DNA of 64,000 nucleotides from G963663735 sp963663735 (GTDB lineage: Bacteria; Acidobacteriota; UBA6911; RPQK01; JAPXNP01). Every line of letters begins with the position of its first letter. Positions within the stretch are counted from its first letter, which is position 1. The notes below the pieces were generated by a model. It searched no databases and had not been told where the DNA came from. It saw only the letters and a list, made by a program, of their open reading frames with translations. Below are positions 17,200-26,117 of the stretch, one piece after another. The position numbers and the translations under genes were made by a program. Location of the stretch: the NCBI GenBank assembly GCA_963663735.2, contig CAXXHN010000001.1:1-64000 (forward strand). Direction: 5' to 3'.

Positions 17200-19718
17200 C
17201 TGGAAAAAAGCGTTTGCTGATCCTTGCATTTCCGTTTCTGCTATTGCCTGGAGTCTGCATGGCTGTAGAATCCGAAATGTGCAGTTTCAGGAACGATCCC
17301 CTCTGTTTCCACGAAAACATGAGAAGAAGGGCAATGGAAGGAATGGACAACCGCGGCGTGCTGGAGGATCTTCATGCCGAGTTCCAGGAACACTCCTTTG
17401 ACGGGCTGATACACAGCCCCCCAGAAGGGAATGCGGGATTTATTCTCCTTTACACTGCCTGGGTTCGCTGGAGTGAATCGTGCCAGAATGAGGCGCTGCA
17501 GCACTACACTAAGGCCAGGCGGATATTCCTGGACGCAGGCATGGAAAGCGAGGCCCGTTTCTGCCTGTATTACATGGCTCGTATCGCCGCTGAACAGGAG
17601 AAGTTTCCGGAAAGCATAGACCTTCTGAACCAGGCACTCACAGAAGGAACAAAGGTTAACGCGCCCTATCTGGAAGGCCTGATAAATGAGAGCTTGGGAT
17701 ACGCGTTATGGTACATGGACCGTCTGCCGGAAAGCGCGGAATCTTTCGGCAGGTCGGCTGAGCTGTGGCTCAGGATCGGTTATGGGCCGGGAATGGTAAA
17801 CTGCTGGAGCAACCTTGGTTTGCTTTTCCAGGAACTGGATCTTCCGGACCAGGCCTGGAGAGCTTATGAAAATGCCATCAATAACCTCCAGGGAGATACC
17901 TTCCCGGAAATAAAGTTCCACCTATACCGTAACTGCGCCTTATTCCATTATCGTAATAACCACCAGGTACTTGCTTCCTACTACCTCCTTAATTGCGGGG
18001 AATTCAGGGAGTGTGATGAAACTCTCTATATCCTTGCCCGAGCAGAAATACTGGAACAGCCTGAACTGCTTGCCTCCCTAAATCCTGAGGCCCCATCCAT
18101 GGTTTTTATCAGAGACCTCCTCCGGGCCAGGTTTCAAAAAAAGGAGGGTAATATAGATGAAGCTATCGCCCTGATCAGGAAAGTGATAATGGAAAGCCAG
18201 CAGTTAAACATGCCCAGGCATACCAGGGAGGCGCGCCTTTCATTGGCGGAAATCATGGTGGAGCAGGGGACCACAGATGAAGCCAGGTATCTATTCCAAC
18301 AGGCCCTTTATGAGAGCCCCTATCTCGATAGCATTGACATTCTCCTCCCCTTTTCCAATTCCTCTGAACGCCAGCTGAATGGCCTGATACGCTGCCTGAT
18401 CAGGAGCGGAAAGATAAACGAGGCCCGGGCGGCAATACAGGAAGCCGTGTCCCTGAAAACCAGGAAAGGGAAGCTGTTTCTTCAGAGCCTGAAAACTCAG
18501 TCCAAGGCTGACTCAGACAGGCTCCTCAGCAAGGCTGTTATAAAAATGGAGGAAAAAACTGATTCCTCCCCCGGCCTGGCCTCCGAATCTGTCTGCCCTC
18601 CGGCTGGTGTCACAATGGTCGAGTTCTGGCCTGATGGAAAGGAATTATTTGTGTGGGTTGACAATCCACGCAGTCATTACTTTCTGCAACTGAAGTTAAA
18701 AGATTGGATTGGGGATATCATTCGCAGGTTAACCTCTTCTCTCTATTCCCAGGATCCCTTCCTTCCCCCTGAACCTTCCCGTGAAATATCAATAAATCTT
18801 TACCGCCAATTATTCCAGCCGCTGGAACCTTACATTGCCAAGAAACGGCTCCTGCTGATAGCGCACAAAGAGCTGCAGGCTCTACCTTTTGAAATGTTGC
18901 AACCCCGTGCGGGTAACTACCTGCTTGAAACATATACATTCAGCTACCTCCCGGGACGACATTATCATAATCGGACTGAGGATATACCCAGGCCCCCTCT
19001 GCTGATTCAGCCTTCCAATTTCAATACCAGGGCGGGAGCTGCCCGGGAACTTGAATTCCTGCAGTCAATCTACCCTGGCCTTGAAATCCTGGAATCCCTT
19101 GATATCAAAACTCCCCTGACAGCCAGCCTGATCCACATAACATCGCATCTCAACCTGGACCGTAGGTACTGGCTCAACTCTGCCCTTACCAGTGAAAATT
19201 CGTCAAAAAACCTGGCTGATCTCCTCAAACAGGAGATGAGATGCAACCTGCTCTCCCTGGGTGTTTGTGAATCCGCGAATTCAGTTACCTCAGCCTCTCC
19301 CTACTGGATGGGATTTTCAGAAATGTTCATGCTTAACGGAGCAAATACTCTCCTGACCAGTCGATGGAGGATGGACGAGCTTTCATCTCATATCTACACT
19401 GAATTTTTCAGATTGTGCCAGGATGGCCTGCCCATGGATGAGGCTCTCAGGAAATCCAAGCTTATGTTCCTGGCGCCGGAACAAGCAGGATTGCCGCCTC
19501 AGGTCGCTCACCCTTTCTACTGGGCCGGAATCACTTACGTTGGAGAGCCAGGCAGGATGCTTTCTTCCCCAGGGAAGCATAAAAAAAGCACAGCTATTGC
19601 ACCGCTTATCTTTTGGCTAACCTTGCTGGTGGCTGGTTTATTGAAGGAGGAGTGGACTTCTGTAGCCAAGCGGATATTTAGTTCATTGAAACACCGGCCG
19701 CAGGGCAAGATATTTTGA
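17196..19718 (+). CDS. Exported TPR-CHAT protein (caspase/separase-like peptidase fold)
   Basis: An 840-residue protein with an N-terminal signal peptide ending near VCMAVES, about twelve TPR-like helical repeats (roughly residues 80-430), a CHAT domain (roughly 540-780) and a C-terminal hydrophobic segment (about 799-818) followed by a basic tail, so it is probably anchored in the inner membrane with the CHAT domain outside. The likely catalytic pair is His651 (HITSHLNLD) and Cys691 (LSLGVCESANS). TANTLLTSRW-like and HPFYWAGI segments are typical of CHAT. It overlaps the anti-sigma gene by 4 bp. The protease target is unknown. Confidence 0.88.
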   Translation: MTGKKRLLILAFPFLLLPGVCMAVESEMCSFRNDPLCFHENMRRRAMEGMDNRGVLEDLHAEFQEHSFDGLIHSPPEGNAGFILLYTAWVRWSESCQNEALQHYTKARRIFLDAGMESEARFCLYYMARIAAEQEKFPESIDLLNQALTEGTKVNAPYLEGLINESLGYALWYMDRLPESAESFGRSAELWLRIGYGPGMVNCWSNLGLLFQELDLPDQAWRAYENAINNLQGDTFPEIKFHLYRNCALFHYRNNHQVLASYYLLNCGEFRECDETLYILARAEILEQPELLASLNPEAPSMVFIRDLLRARFQKKEGNIDEAIALIRKVIMESQQLNMPRHTREARLSLAEIMVEQGTTDEARYLFQQALYESPYLDSIDILLPFSNSSERQLNGLIRCLIRSGKINEARAAIQEAVSLKTRKGKLFLQSLKTQSKADSDRLLSKAVIKMEEKTDSSPGLASESVCPPAGVTMVEFWPDGKELFVWVDNPRSHYFLQLKLKDWIGDIIRRLTSSLYSQDPFLPPEPSREISINLYRQLFQPLEPYIAKKRLLLIAHKELQALPFEMLQPRAGNYLLETYTFSYLPGRHYHNRTEDIPRPPLLIQPSNFNTRAGAARELEFLQSIYPGLEILESLDIKTPLTASLIHITSHLNLDRRYWLNSALTSENSSKNLADLLKQEMRCNLLSLGVCESANSVTSASPYWMGFSEMFMLNGANTLLTSRWRMDELSSHIYTEFFRLCQDGLPMDEALRKSKLMFLAPEQAGLPPQVAHPFYWAGITYVGEPGRMLSSPGKHKKSTAIAPLIFWLTLLVAGLLKEEWTSVAKRIFSSLKHRPQGKIF

Positions 19719-19808
19719 GAATAAAGGCCAGGGAAGAATGCGTGGTCCAGGAAAAACCTGAAGCCTGAAGCTCCGTCTGCTGTTTTTAATCCTGAGTCCC
19801 CATTTTTT

Positions 19809-20369
19809 TTAACCCTTAATTAATTTCAGCAAGACTATCCGGCTGTCTCCACCCTCCAGCTCCCGTTCCATCGAATACATTTCAGGCACCAAATCGAGGG
19901 AGGTTTTCTTAAAGAACTCCAGGATCACCAGCGAATCCTCATTGATCCAGTCAGATTCAGACAGTTTCCTTAACAGCTTGGTATATCGTCCAAAATCAAA
20001 AGGGGGATCAAGATATACATGGGTCGCCGGATGTTCGAGGAGGGACACTGAAGAATTACGGATCAGGGTAAAGGCATCTCTCTGCATAATCCTGTGAGGG
20101 ATATCCATCCCTACCCGGTCAATATTAGTTTCAATCAGCTTAATTTCAGTATGGTCCCGGTCATTGAACAGAACAAAATCAGCTCCCCGGCTAGCGGCTT
20201 CAATGCCGACTGCTCCGGATCCGGCGAAAAGATCAACCCATATTGAATGAAGAAGCGATTCATCGATCACGCTGAACAGTTTCTCCCTCAGGCTGTCCAT
20301 GGTAGGACGGACGTCGCCCCTGACCTTTGCCAACTGTCTGCCCCTGTATTTTCCGCCGATTACTCTCAT
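19809..20369 (-). CDS. rsmD: 16S rRNA (guanine(966)-N(2))-methyltransferase
   Basis: A 186-residue RsmD-type SAM-dependent methyltransferase modifying the 30S subunit. It begins MRVIGGKYRGRQLAKV, the characteristic RsmD N-terminus, which is why the ATG at 20369 is chosen over the longer frame to 20462. The SAM-binding WVDLFAGSGAVGIEAASRGA and the catalytic YLDPPFDFGRY follow. It lies downstream of recG in the same direction; coaD, often the next gene, is displaced by the sigma/CHAT operon. Confidence 0.95.
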   Translation of the reverse strand: MRVIGGKYRGRQLAKVRGDVRPTMDSLREKLFSVIDESLLHSIWVDLFAGSGAVGIEAASRGADFVLFNDRDHTEIKLIETNIDRVGMDIPHRIMQRDAFTLIRNSSVSLLEHPATHVYLDPPFDFGRYTKLLRKLSESDWINEDSLVILEFFKKTSLDLVPEMYSMERELEGGDSRIVLLKLIKG

Positions 20370-20546
20370 AATATTAACGGGTGAAATCCCGGACAGCCAT
20401 TTTATCAGAAAGAATGGTTGCCGGCCCGCGTCTGGCCAATTCCTGATCGTCAAAAAGGACACTAAAAATCAAAAAATCCCCCTGAAGGAGTTTAATCCAG
20501 AGTCCTGTCGATCCTGAGGTCTAAATTAAAAAATACCGTTTCAATG

Positions 20547-22664
20547 TTATCCGGAAGAAGAAAAGTTCACTTTCTCTCCCCATTTCTTCAAGTAGATTGT
20601 TTTTAACCGGTCCCTGTATTCCTGGCTGATCTCACCTCTATCAAACAGTTCAGAAACATCCTGCCTGGCTGCGGCAAGAAGGCCGAAATGTTTCACCAGG
20701 CTGCCAAAATGAAAATCTGGCGCACCAGATTGCCGAACTCCCAGGTAATCCCCAGGACCTCTGATCTCCAAATCCTTTTCAGCTATGACAAATCCGTTGT
20801 TACTCCGGCACATTATCTGGAGTCTTTCCACTGCCTCCCTGGTGCCGGGTCTCTTTACCATGAGAATACACAGGCCCGGAACTTCTCCCCTGCCGACCCG
20901 ACCTCGTAACTGGTGCAGCTGGGATAATCCAAACATCTCCGCATGCTCTACAATTATGATGGTTGCGGCAGGCACGTCTATTCCAACCTCTATCACCGTT
21001 GTCGTCACCAGCACCTGGATCAAGGCATCACGGAAGTCCAGCATTACCCTGGTTTTCTCATCCCCACTCATTCTTCCATGCAGCAGCCCGATCCTGGCGG
21101 ATGGAAACACGGCCTGCAGACGCTGAAACATTTCCTCCGCCGCGGTCAGGTCTATCTCTTCCGACTCCTCGACCAGGGGGCAGACCACATAAACCTGCTG
21201 CCTGAGCTCCAGCCGCGCTCTAACCAGGGCATACACCTCTTCTCGTGAAGCTTCTATCTTGACCACTGTCTTTACTGGTACCCTACCTGGCGGAAGCTGA
21301 TCAATAAGCGAAACATCCATGTCTCCATAGAGGGTCATGGCCAGGCTTCTGGGGATAGGAGTGGCAGTCATCACCAGTATGTCGGGGTCAGATCCCTTCC
21401 CGGCCAGACAGCTCCGCTGCATCACTCCGAACCGATGCTGTTCATCAATTACTACTAAACCCAGAGCTTTAAAGACTACCTTTTCCTGGATTAATGAATG
21501 GGTACCTACCACCAGTTGAGTTCTCCCTGAAGCCAGGCTCGCCAGCAACTGCTTCCTCGAGGCAGCCCCCGTGCTACCCGATAGAAAACCAATTTTATAA
21601 GGGGTTCCTCGCAAGAGGAGCGAAAAGCTTTTAAACTGCTGTTCAGCCAGGAGTTCAGTTGGGGCCATAAAGGCAGCCTGGTATCCATTTTCCATTAACA
21701 CCAGAATTGCCTGGAGGGCCACGATTGTTTTTCCGGAACCGACATCACCCTGGAGCAGCCTGTTCATTCTCTGCGGTGCGATAATGTCCTGAACTATCTC
21801 CCTCAGAGCCTTTTTCTGGGCTGGAGTCGGTTTGAAGGGAAGAATGCTCTTGAGACGCTCTCTTAGCTGGGCGGTAATCCTGATATCCCTCCGGCACGAA
21901 CCCAGGAGAGTCTTCATCCGAAGCTCCTTCAATCCCGCCTGAAAATGAAAGAATTCACCATAAATCATTCTCTTCCTGGCCGGCGTTTCGCTTTTATCAA
22001 GCTGTTCTAAAAATTTCTTCCGGTCAGTACCGTGGGGTAGTGAAGGGAAATGAATTCCCCAATAAGCGTCACATAATGCAGGGAAATCATATTTCAGCAG
22101 AATCCTTCCGGGAAGGCTCTCGGGCATTTCAGGAGAAGAGGATAACAGCCTGAAAATTATCTGCCGGATCATTCTACCTGAAATCCTGTCAATCCTCCGG
22201 TATACAGGAACTATCCGGTCAGCATGAACAGGGAGATCGTCTCCCTTGGTCAGGATCTCGATTTCAGGATTTAACATGGTAAGGCCCCTGCTGTACTGGT
22301 CCCAGCTGACCTCACCGTAAAAGACCGCGCTGCTGCCCTCTTTCAATGTCCCGGAAAGATAGGGCTGGTTGAAAAACTTGACGCTGATTGACCCCTCACC
22401 GTCGCTGATTATAGCCTCGTAAATGCTGAAATCCTTCCGCCTTGTAAATTTTCTCCCTGAGGCCGAAACCTTGCCTCTGATCACACACTTATCCCCAGCG
22501 TGGAGTGAAGAGATTGGAGAGCAGGATTCCCGATCTTCATATCGAATCGGGATCCAGGAAAGCAGGTCTTCGATCGACCGAATTCCCGCGGATCGAAACA
22601 TTTCAGCCCGGGCGGGACCAACTCCCTTGATATATTGAACAGGTGTATCCAGTTCCAGAATCAT
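20547..22664 (-). CDS. recG: ATP-dependent DNA helicase RecG
   Basis: A 705-residue superfamily 2 helicase that remodels stalled forks and Holliday junctions. The N-terminal wedge (OB-fold) domain begins with a helix-hairpin-like VQYIKGVGPARAEMF. Helicase motifs are visible: FKPTPAQKKAL, Walker A GDVGSGKT (residues 306-313), DEQHRFGV, TATPIPRSLA, and motif VI QLRGRVGRG. Slightly short of the usual 680-700+ range but complete, with the normal C-terminal LGVRQSGAPDF. Precedes rsmD on the same strand. Confidence 0.97.
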   Translation of the reverse strand: MILELDTPVQYIKGVGPARAEMFRSAGIRSIEDLLSWIPIRYEDRESCSPISSLHAGDKCVIRGKVSASGRKFTRRKDFSIYEAIISDGEGSISVKFFNQPYLSGTLKEGSSAVFYGEVSWDQYSRGLTMLNPEIEILTKGDDLPVHADRIVPVYRRIDRISGRMIRQIIFRLLSSSPEMPESLPGRILLKYDFPALCDAYWGIHFPSLPHGTDRKKFLEQLDKSETPARKRMIYGEFFHFQAGLKELRMKTLLGSCRRDIRITAQLRERLKSILPFKPTPAQKKALREIVQDIIAPQRMNRLLQGDVGSGKTIVALQAILVLMENGYQAAFMAPTELLAEQQFKSFSLLLRGTPYKIGFLSGSTGAASRKQLLASLASGRTQLVVGTHSLIQEKVVFKALGLVVIDEQHRFGVMQRSCLAGKGSDPDILVMTATPIPRSLAMTLYGDMDVSLIDQLPPGRVPVKTVVKIEASREEVYALVRARLELRQQVYVVCPLVEESEEIDLTAAEEMFQRLQAVFPSARIGLLHGRMSGDEKTRVMLDFRDALIQVLVTTTVIEVGIDVPAATIIIVEHAEMFGLSQLHQLRGRVGRGEVPGLCILMVKRPGTREAVERLQIMCRSNNGFVIAEKDLEIRGPGDYLGVRQSGAPDFHFGSLVKHFGLLAAARQDVSELFDRGEISQEYRDRLKTIYLKKWGEKVNFSSSG

Positions 22665-22721
22665 AAGCTGCTACATATTCTCTCTGATTCCAGGCCTTGC
22701 CTGGGCCAGCCAAGATCATGG

Positions 22722-22776
22722 TTAACCCGCATTTCCAAGCGACTGGCTACTCAAGTTGCTGAGAAATGCGGATTAA
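22722..22776. repeat. Imperfect inverted repeat in the recG/lipoprotein divergent gap
   Basis: TTAACCCGCATTTC (22722-22735) pairs with GAAATGCGGATTAA (22763-22776) with one mismatch around a 27-nt loop. It lies between the divergent recG and lipoprotein genes, so it is not a terminator for either. It may be a miniature mobile-element end or a binding site. The rest of this 265-bp gap holds only the likely promoter at 22912-22922 for the lipoprotein. Confidence 0.45.
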
Positions 22777-22929
22777 TCCCAAAGAAATAATTTATTCCAA
22801 TAACTAGATTAACGTTTCAGGCTGCCTAATAACGAAAACCGTCAGCAATAGTTCTGAATCATCAGGCTGAATAATCTCATAAATCTATATGTCTGCTCTC
22901 AGAAAGAAAACTATGATATATTTTCTGTA

Positions 22930-23496
22930 GTGCAAATCAGAAAATATTTCATGATTATCATGTTCCTGCTTCTGGTTTCCTGCGGCCGAAGCATTGAAAA
23001 ACAGGCCCGGGATCAGGTAAGGAAGCTCAGCAACGCTGACCTGGAAAAGAAACAGGTATCAGTATTCAATATCAGCCAAATGGGTGACAATGCCACAGCT
23101 GAAATAGATATCCATACAGCTGTAAAGATGAGCAAGAAAGATGGCAGGTGGATGGTTAATGAGATTCGCCTGGGCAGCAAGAAGTGGGAAGACGTGCACA
23201 GAATAGTTAAAGCGATTGAACAGATAAGAGCAGAAGATACCATGGCTGACCTGGAGACAATCAGGAATGCTATTGAATCGTACAGCAGAGAAAATGGGCC
23301 TCTGGAACTTGAAATGAATTTTGTAACCTTAATCGACCTTTTAAGCCCCGAGTATCTGCCCGCACCAATCCGTGCTGACGCGTGGGACAATCCGCTAACC
23401 CTGCTGGTGACAAAAGAGGGCTTTCAGATCAGGTCCGCCGGACCGGACGGAAAATCTGGAAGCAGAGATGACCTGGTATTAAATAATGAAAAATAG
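22930..23496 (+). CDS. Lipoprotein with GspG-like C-terminal domain
   Basis: A 188-residue predicted lipoprotein: hydrophobic leader and lipobox LVSC with Cys18. The C-terminal ~85 residues (DLETIRNAIESYSRENG ... LPAPIRADAWDNPL ... IRSAGPDGKSGSRDDLV) resemble the globular part of type II secretion major pseudopilins, whose WGNPY and GPDGxxGTxDD elements bind calcium. It lacks a pseudopilin leader and the long N-terminal helix. It starts at GTG; TATATT (22917-22922) ends 7 nt before, so the message may be leaderless. The next gene overlaps by 11 bp. Confidence 0.7.
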   Translation: MQIRKYFMIIMFLLLVSCGRSIEKQARDQVRKLSNADLEKKQVSVFNISQMGDNATAEIDIHTAVKMSKKDGRWMVNEIRLGSKKWEDVHRIVKAIEQIRAEDTMADLETIRNAIESYSRENGPLELEMNFVTLIDLLSPEYLPAPIRADAWDNPLTLLVTKEGFQIRSAGPDGKSGSRDDLVLNNEK

Positions 23497-24352
23497 AAAA
23501 AAAATTACCTGTTTATATGCCCATGCAATTATCCTGCTGGCTCTCATAGGCTCCTCCTGTGCGGGCAGAGATAATGCAAAAAGTGAATCAATTAAATGGC
23601 AGCCAGATGTTTACGCGGCTTTCAAAACAGCTGCCCAGGACAACAAAGACGTACTTCTCTACCTCAATGCTGACTGGTGTGGATACTGCCGAAAAATGGA
23701 AGCTGAAACCTTCACTGATGCCAGGGTTATAAAAGAACTGGGTGATGCCTTTGTCTGGGTCAAACTGGATGGTGATAAAGATCCGGACGGAAACCGTTAT
23801 AAAAACAAGTTTAATGTCCGTGGTTACCCTGCAATTTTCATCCTGGATCCCGAAGAAAACGAACTTGACCGCATAGCCGGATATCTTCCCCCGGATAATT
23901 TCCTGGATATGATGATTTCCATGCGTGACGGCGATACTTTTGCCAGGCTTCAGGAGAGGTCGATAGAAAATCCGGAAGACATGGAAACCAAGCAAAAGCT
24001 TGCTGAGAAACTACTTTTCAGAGGGCAGCCGAGTGATTCCCTGAAAAATCTGGAAATAGTGCTTAAATCTGACCCTGACAACGAACAAGGACAAATGGAA
24101 CCGGCCCTTTATCTCATGGCCCAGGCCACCTATGCCATGCACCAGTATCAACCGACTCTCGCTGTCCTGGATAAATACGAGGAAAAATTTCCGGATGGAA
24201 CGCACATGGCCGATTTCATGTTGCTAAGGGCTCAGTTAAACCTTGAAAACAATGAGAGCGAATCCGCGCGGGCCACGCTGGAAAAATTCCTCAAAGCCTA
24301 TCCTGATCATCCCAAAGCCGAACTCGTCAGGCGTCATCTGTCTGGAAATTAG
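23486..24352 (+). CDS. Thioredoxin-fold lipoprotein with TPR tail
   Basis: A 288-residue predicted lipoprotein (lipobox ends SSC, Cys25). The thioredoxin-like domain (about residues 35-145) has the active-site motif WCGYC (Cys65, Cys68) and a cis-Pro loop RGYPAIFIL. The C-terminal half (about 165-288) is helical with TPR-like repeats (LLFRGQPSDSLKNLEIVLK; FLKAYPDHPKAELVRRHL). It is likely a periplasmic thiol-disulfide enzyme attached to a membrane. Its start overlaps the GspG-like lipoprotein gene by 11 bp, so the two are probably made together. Confidence 0.85.
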   Translation: MKNRKKITCLYAHAIILLALIGSSCAGRDNAKSESIKWQPDVYAAFKTAAQDNKDVLLYLNADWCGYCRKMEAETFTDARVIKELGDAFVWVKLDGDKDPDGNRYKNKFNVRGYPAIFILDPEENELDRIAGYLPPDNFLDMMISMRDGDTFARLQERSIENPEDMETKQKLAEKLLFRGQPSDSLKNLEIVLKSDPDNEQGQMEPALYLMAQATYAMHQYQPTLAVLDKYEEKFPDGTHMADFMLLRAQLNLENNESESARATLEKFLKAYPDHPKAELVRRHLSGN

Positions 24353-24703
24353 CCCCAAAAAGGCAAGTGTGGATAGTCGCGGGTTGTTGATTGCGGGGAT
24401 TTTCTCCTTCCCCCATCGGCTTCGGAGTCTGAAATCAGTTTTATTCCCAGGGTTACGCCGGCTTCACAATGGGTTTACCCTTGTTCGTTTCAGCGCCACC
24501 CCAGGTTATTAAAGCCCGCGCTTGCAGCGGAAACTCTTATCCCGACCTTTGGGCCCGGAAGCTGGATGCTGCCACCTGCTGGCGGCTCTAATTCAAATGG
24601 GGATCAGGCTTCATCGGGTTGCAGCCTGGCGGTGGCGTTTATTGAGGAAGCACCTCGCACCAAGACTCTCGTGATTCTCACTTCTCCGGAATTTCCCTGA
24701 TTT
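24353..24703. other. 351-bp intergenic region, no gene recognised
   Basis: This lies between the converging thioredoxin-like and ribA genes. I see no coding frame, RNA gene or clear terminator. The stretch around 24450-24510 (CCCAGGGTTACGCCGGCTTC and onward) has the look of a decayed dispersed element, but I cannot name it. Confidence 0.4.
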
Positions 24704-25324
24704 TCAGATCAGGTGCCCCATTCTTTCCCTTTTTGTATCCAGGTACTTGCTGCTGTGCTCCGAGGGTTCAATTATCAGGGAAACCCTTTCGGTCACATCT
24801 ATCCCCTCTTTTTTCAGGCCTGCCAGTTTAAGGGGATTATTGGTAAGCATTCGGATTCCCTTCACCTCGAAATACCGTAAAATTTCAGCGCAGAATGCGT
24901 ACTGCCTCTCATCAGACCTGAAACCAAGTTTATGGTTGGCATCAATCGTGTCGAGTCCTTCATCCTGGAGGGCGTATGCTCTGAGTTTATTAAGCAGCCC
25001 GATTCCCCTTCCCTCCTGCATCTGATATACCAAAATCCCTTCACTGCTCTTGCCAATCGCCTCCAGGGAAGCATCCAGTTGCTTGCCACAGTCACAACGC
25101 AGGGAGTGGAGCGTATCACCTGTGAAGCATTTCGAATGGATCCGGGCAAGGACAATTTTACCTTTGAGTTCCCCGGACACAAGTGCTACAGCCTCTTCAT
25201 CACTTTTCGTATCCTTGAAACCGTATATCGTAAAATTACCGAACAAGGTGGGGAAACAAGCCTTGACGACCTGTTCCGGGTCTATACAAGGCCGATCACT
25301 GCTTAATTCTTTGCGATTACTCAT
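24704..25324 (-). CDS. ribA: GTP cyclohydrolase II
   Basis: A 206-residue stand-alone RibA, which opens GTP to start riboflavin synthesis. The zinc-binding cysteines are in SKCFTGDTLHSLRCDCG, followed by the active-site YQMQEGRGIGL and TNNPLKLAGL. There is no fused RibB (DHBP synthase) domain, so that activity must be encoded elsewhere. A perfect TATAAT box ends 7 nt before the ATG with no Shine-Dalgarno, so the transcript is probably leaderless. No FMN riboswitch is visible in the 265-bp upstream gap. Confidence 0.96.
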   Translation of the reverse strand: MSNRKELSSDRPCIDPEQVVKACFPTLFGNFTIYGFKDTKSDEEAVALVSGELKGKIVLARIHSKCFTGDTLHSLRCDCGKQLDASLEAIGKSSEGILVYQMQEGRGIGLLNKLRAYALQDEGLDTIDANHKLGFRSDERQYAFCAEILRYFEVKGIRMLTNNPLKLAGLKKEGIDVTERVSLIIEPSEHSSKYLDTKRERMGHLI

Positions 25325-25331
25325 TTCAGGA

Positions 25332-25337
25332 ATTATA
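25332..25337 (-). promoter_or_regulatory. ribA -10 box, probably leaderless
   Basis: TATAAT on the minus strand ends 7 nt before the ribA ATG (25324). No convincing -35 hexamer lies 16-18 nt upstream. The same spacing is seen for folD and the D-threonine aldolase-like gene. Confidence 0.5.
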
Positions 25338-25589
25338 CCAAAATCACCGATATGGAATCGCTTTCGGTGTATGGCCTCTCCAGGAAAAAACAGATGTAAA
25401 AATAATAATTCTGCAATCTCTGAATATTCTATTACATTAACCAGGAAATCTTTTACCAGTCGCTCAATATAAATTATTTCCTTGTTAAAATTTTCAGCCT
25501 ATGCTAATACAATAGAAAAATCTGTTGTGGAGAATTAATTAAAATTTTTCATTTATTTAATTTGATTATATGGGAGAGGATTAAAAACC

Positions 25590-26015
25590 ATGGAAGAAAA
25601 TAACATACCCACCCCGCCAGGAACGCCACCGGAAACACCACCTCAAACTCCTCCTGTGAATACACCTCCTTCTCCGGAAGGCGCAGGTTATGTATCTCCG
25701 AATCGTACTATCATGCTCATCCTGGCCTATCTCAGTGTTCTTGCGCTGATTCCTCTCCTTACCGAAAAGGAAGATAAGGAAGTACAGTGGCATTCCAAAA
25801 ATGGCTTGGTAATCACCGCAGCCTGGATTATCCTAGCTATTGCCTTAACGATTCTGGGCTTCATCCCCATCATTGGACAGGTTCTTGGGTGTCTGGCCAT
25901 GCCGTTCATCGGTCTTGGCGGCTTGATTGTTTTTATTTTATGTATCGTCAAGGCCCTCAACGGAGAACGTTTCCGCCTTCCCATGGTTTCTGACTACGCG
26001 GATAAATGGCAGTAG
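25590..26015 (+). CDS. DUF4870 / Tic20-like membrane protein
   Basis: A 141-residue membrane protein. Residues 1-35 are rich in proline and threonine (PTPPGTPPETPPQTPP). Three hydrophobic segments follow (about 40-56, 72-95, 100-122), with VQWHSKNGLVITAAW between the first two, the hallmark of DUF4870. It ends LPMVSDYADKWQ. Function is unknown for the family. A GGGAGAGG ribosome-binding site precedes the ATG and a hairpin terminator follows. It stands alone. Confidence 0.85.
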   Translation: MEENNIPTPPGTPPETPPQTPPVNTPPSPEGAGYVSPNRTIMLILAYLSVLALIPLLTEKEDKEVQWHSKNGLVITAAWIILAIALTILGFIPIIGQVLGCLAMPFIGLGGLIVFILCIVKALNGERFRLPMVSDYADKWQ

Positions 26016-26044
26016 ACTGATCGACTGACCCGAAAAGAACAGAT

Positions 26045-26082
26045 GGGGGGATAACCAGCTGCTAATTCTGATTATCCCCCTT
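26045..26082 (+). terminator. Hairpin terminator after the DUF4870 gene
   Basis: GGGGGATAA (26046-26054) and TTATCCCCC (26072-26080) form a perfect 9-bp stem 30 bp after the stop codon. The trailing T run is short (TT), so termination may be weak. Confidence 0.6.
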
Positions 26083-26117
26083 GGATCCAGTATGTTATCC
26101 TTTCCATCGGGCCTGAA

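Noticed and set aside
20370..20462. N-terminal extension of RsmD
   Set aside because: The family begins MRVIGGKYRGR at 20369; the upstream residues have no RsmD-like character.
24353..24703. Transposon or IS200-like remnant in the gap
   Set aside because: The sequence has a decayed look but no recognisable ends, transposase or direct repeats.
25325..25589. FMN riboswitch upstream of ribA
   Set aside because: No conserved RFN element sequences. A TATAAT box only 7 nt from the ATG also leaves no leader to hold one.
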